NCBI GenBank assembly: GCA_003857395.1
Contig: RPRC01000320.1
Span: 1 to 5,234 of the forward strand
Direction: 5' to 3'
DNA length: 5,234 nt
Origin: Geobacter sp.
Lineage (GTDB): Bacteria > Desulfobacterota > Desulfuromonadia > Geobacterales > Geobacteraceae
Part shown: positions 5,041 to 5,234 of the stretch, one piece after another
Numbering within the stretch: the first letter of the stretch is position 1
Layout of the letters: every line of letters starts with the position of its first letter
Notes under the pieces: generated by a model
What the model was told of the DNA's origin: nothing
Database searches by the model: none
What the model saw: the letters and a program-made list of their open reading frames with translations, nothing else
Made by a program: the position numbers and the translations under genes

Positions 5041-5234
5041 ATCTTTCGATCTGGGCCAGATGAATGGAGAGGGCATCTTTTCCCAGTTTTATAACCGCGT
5101 ATCCCCCCTCCTGAAACATGCCTGGATGTACAATCCGGGTCTTTCCGATGCGGTCTTCCGATCTGGCTTCATGGATATGCCCGGTGAGGCAGACTTCCGG
5201 CTGAGCCTCCTCAATGAAGCTTCGTACCGCAAGG
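5039..5234 (-). CDS. Calcineurin-like metallophosphoesterase (C-terminal part, cut by window edge)
   Basis: The minus strand encodes at least 64 residues from the window edge to TAG 5041-5039. The segment PEVCLTGHIHEARSED (12-27) carries the GHxHE motif of the calcineurin-like phosphoesterase fold, whose histidines bind the two-metal centre. GKTRIVHPGMFQEGGY (30-45) matches the following 'G.T.ivNPG' strand that closes the domain. The end, VIKLGKDALSIHLAQIER, is a typical final strand pair. The substrate cannot be told from this part; relatives act on phosphodiesters, nucleotides or proteins. The N-terminal metal-binding motifs (DxH, GDxxD, GNHD) must lie to the right of the window. It converges on prfC. 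Confidence 0.85.
   Translation of the reverse strand, partial: LAVRSFIEEAQPEVCLTGHIHEARSEDRIGKTRIVHPGMFQEGGYAVIKLGKDALSIHLAQIER

Noticed and set aside
3589..5076. 495-residue open frame on the minus strand across prfC
   Set aside because: It lies entirely opposite strongly conserved RF3 coding sequence and runs through the repeat cluster into the phosphoesterase end. Its residues show no domain. Long antisense frames are expected opposite GC-rich genes.

Overview
The window looks like an accessory stretch inserted next to ordinary chromosomal genes of a Gram-negative bacterium. The right half (prfC and a convergent phosphoesterase) is GC-rich core sequence. The left 3.2 kb is visibly more AT-rich and holds mobile-element debris, a restriction-modification gene fragment, a frameshifted small gene and a toxin-antitoxin-like pair. 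The short G/C-rich dispersed repeat at 131-172, the 7-base intergenic repeats after prfC and the style of the prfC protein remind me of Desulfuromonadales/Geobacter-type deltaproteobacteria. That assignment comes from memory of such repeats and is only moderately secure.

Layout: 1-122 appears to be the end of an insertion sequence, with two copies of an 18-base motif 25 bases apart. Next comes a 'PPFxKGGxGG'-encoding dispersed hairpin repeat, then the 3' part (TaqI-like target-recognition domain) of an Eco57I-type methyltransferase/restriction gene whose catalytic half is missing. 1130-1310 may be a decayed follow-on gene. On the minus strand, 1519-1358 carries a small conserved-looking gene of about 54 codons, broken by three single-base deletions.

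A palindromic, AT-rich promoter/operator at 1561-1599 lies between that small gene and a two-gene operon: an XRE-type DNA-binding protein fused to an ImmA/IrrE zinc peptidase (390 aa), overlapped by a MazF/PemK-family endoribonuclease toxin. The last 45 residues of the XRE-peptidase protein resemble the toxin-binding tail of MazF-partner antitoxins. One polypeptide may therefore be repressor, protease and antitoxin together. This is the most interesting system in the window.

From 3170 a 206-base leader region, with a hairpin and a 34-codon ORF whose TGA overlaps the TTG start of the next gene, leads into prfC (release factor 3, complete, 527 aa). prfC converges on the C-terminal end of a calcineurin-like metallophosphoesterase (minus strand, cut by the window edge). 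A cluster of 7-base direct and inverted repeats lies between the two stop codons.
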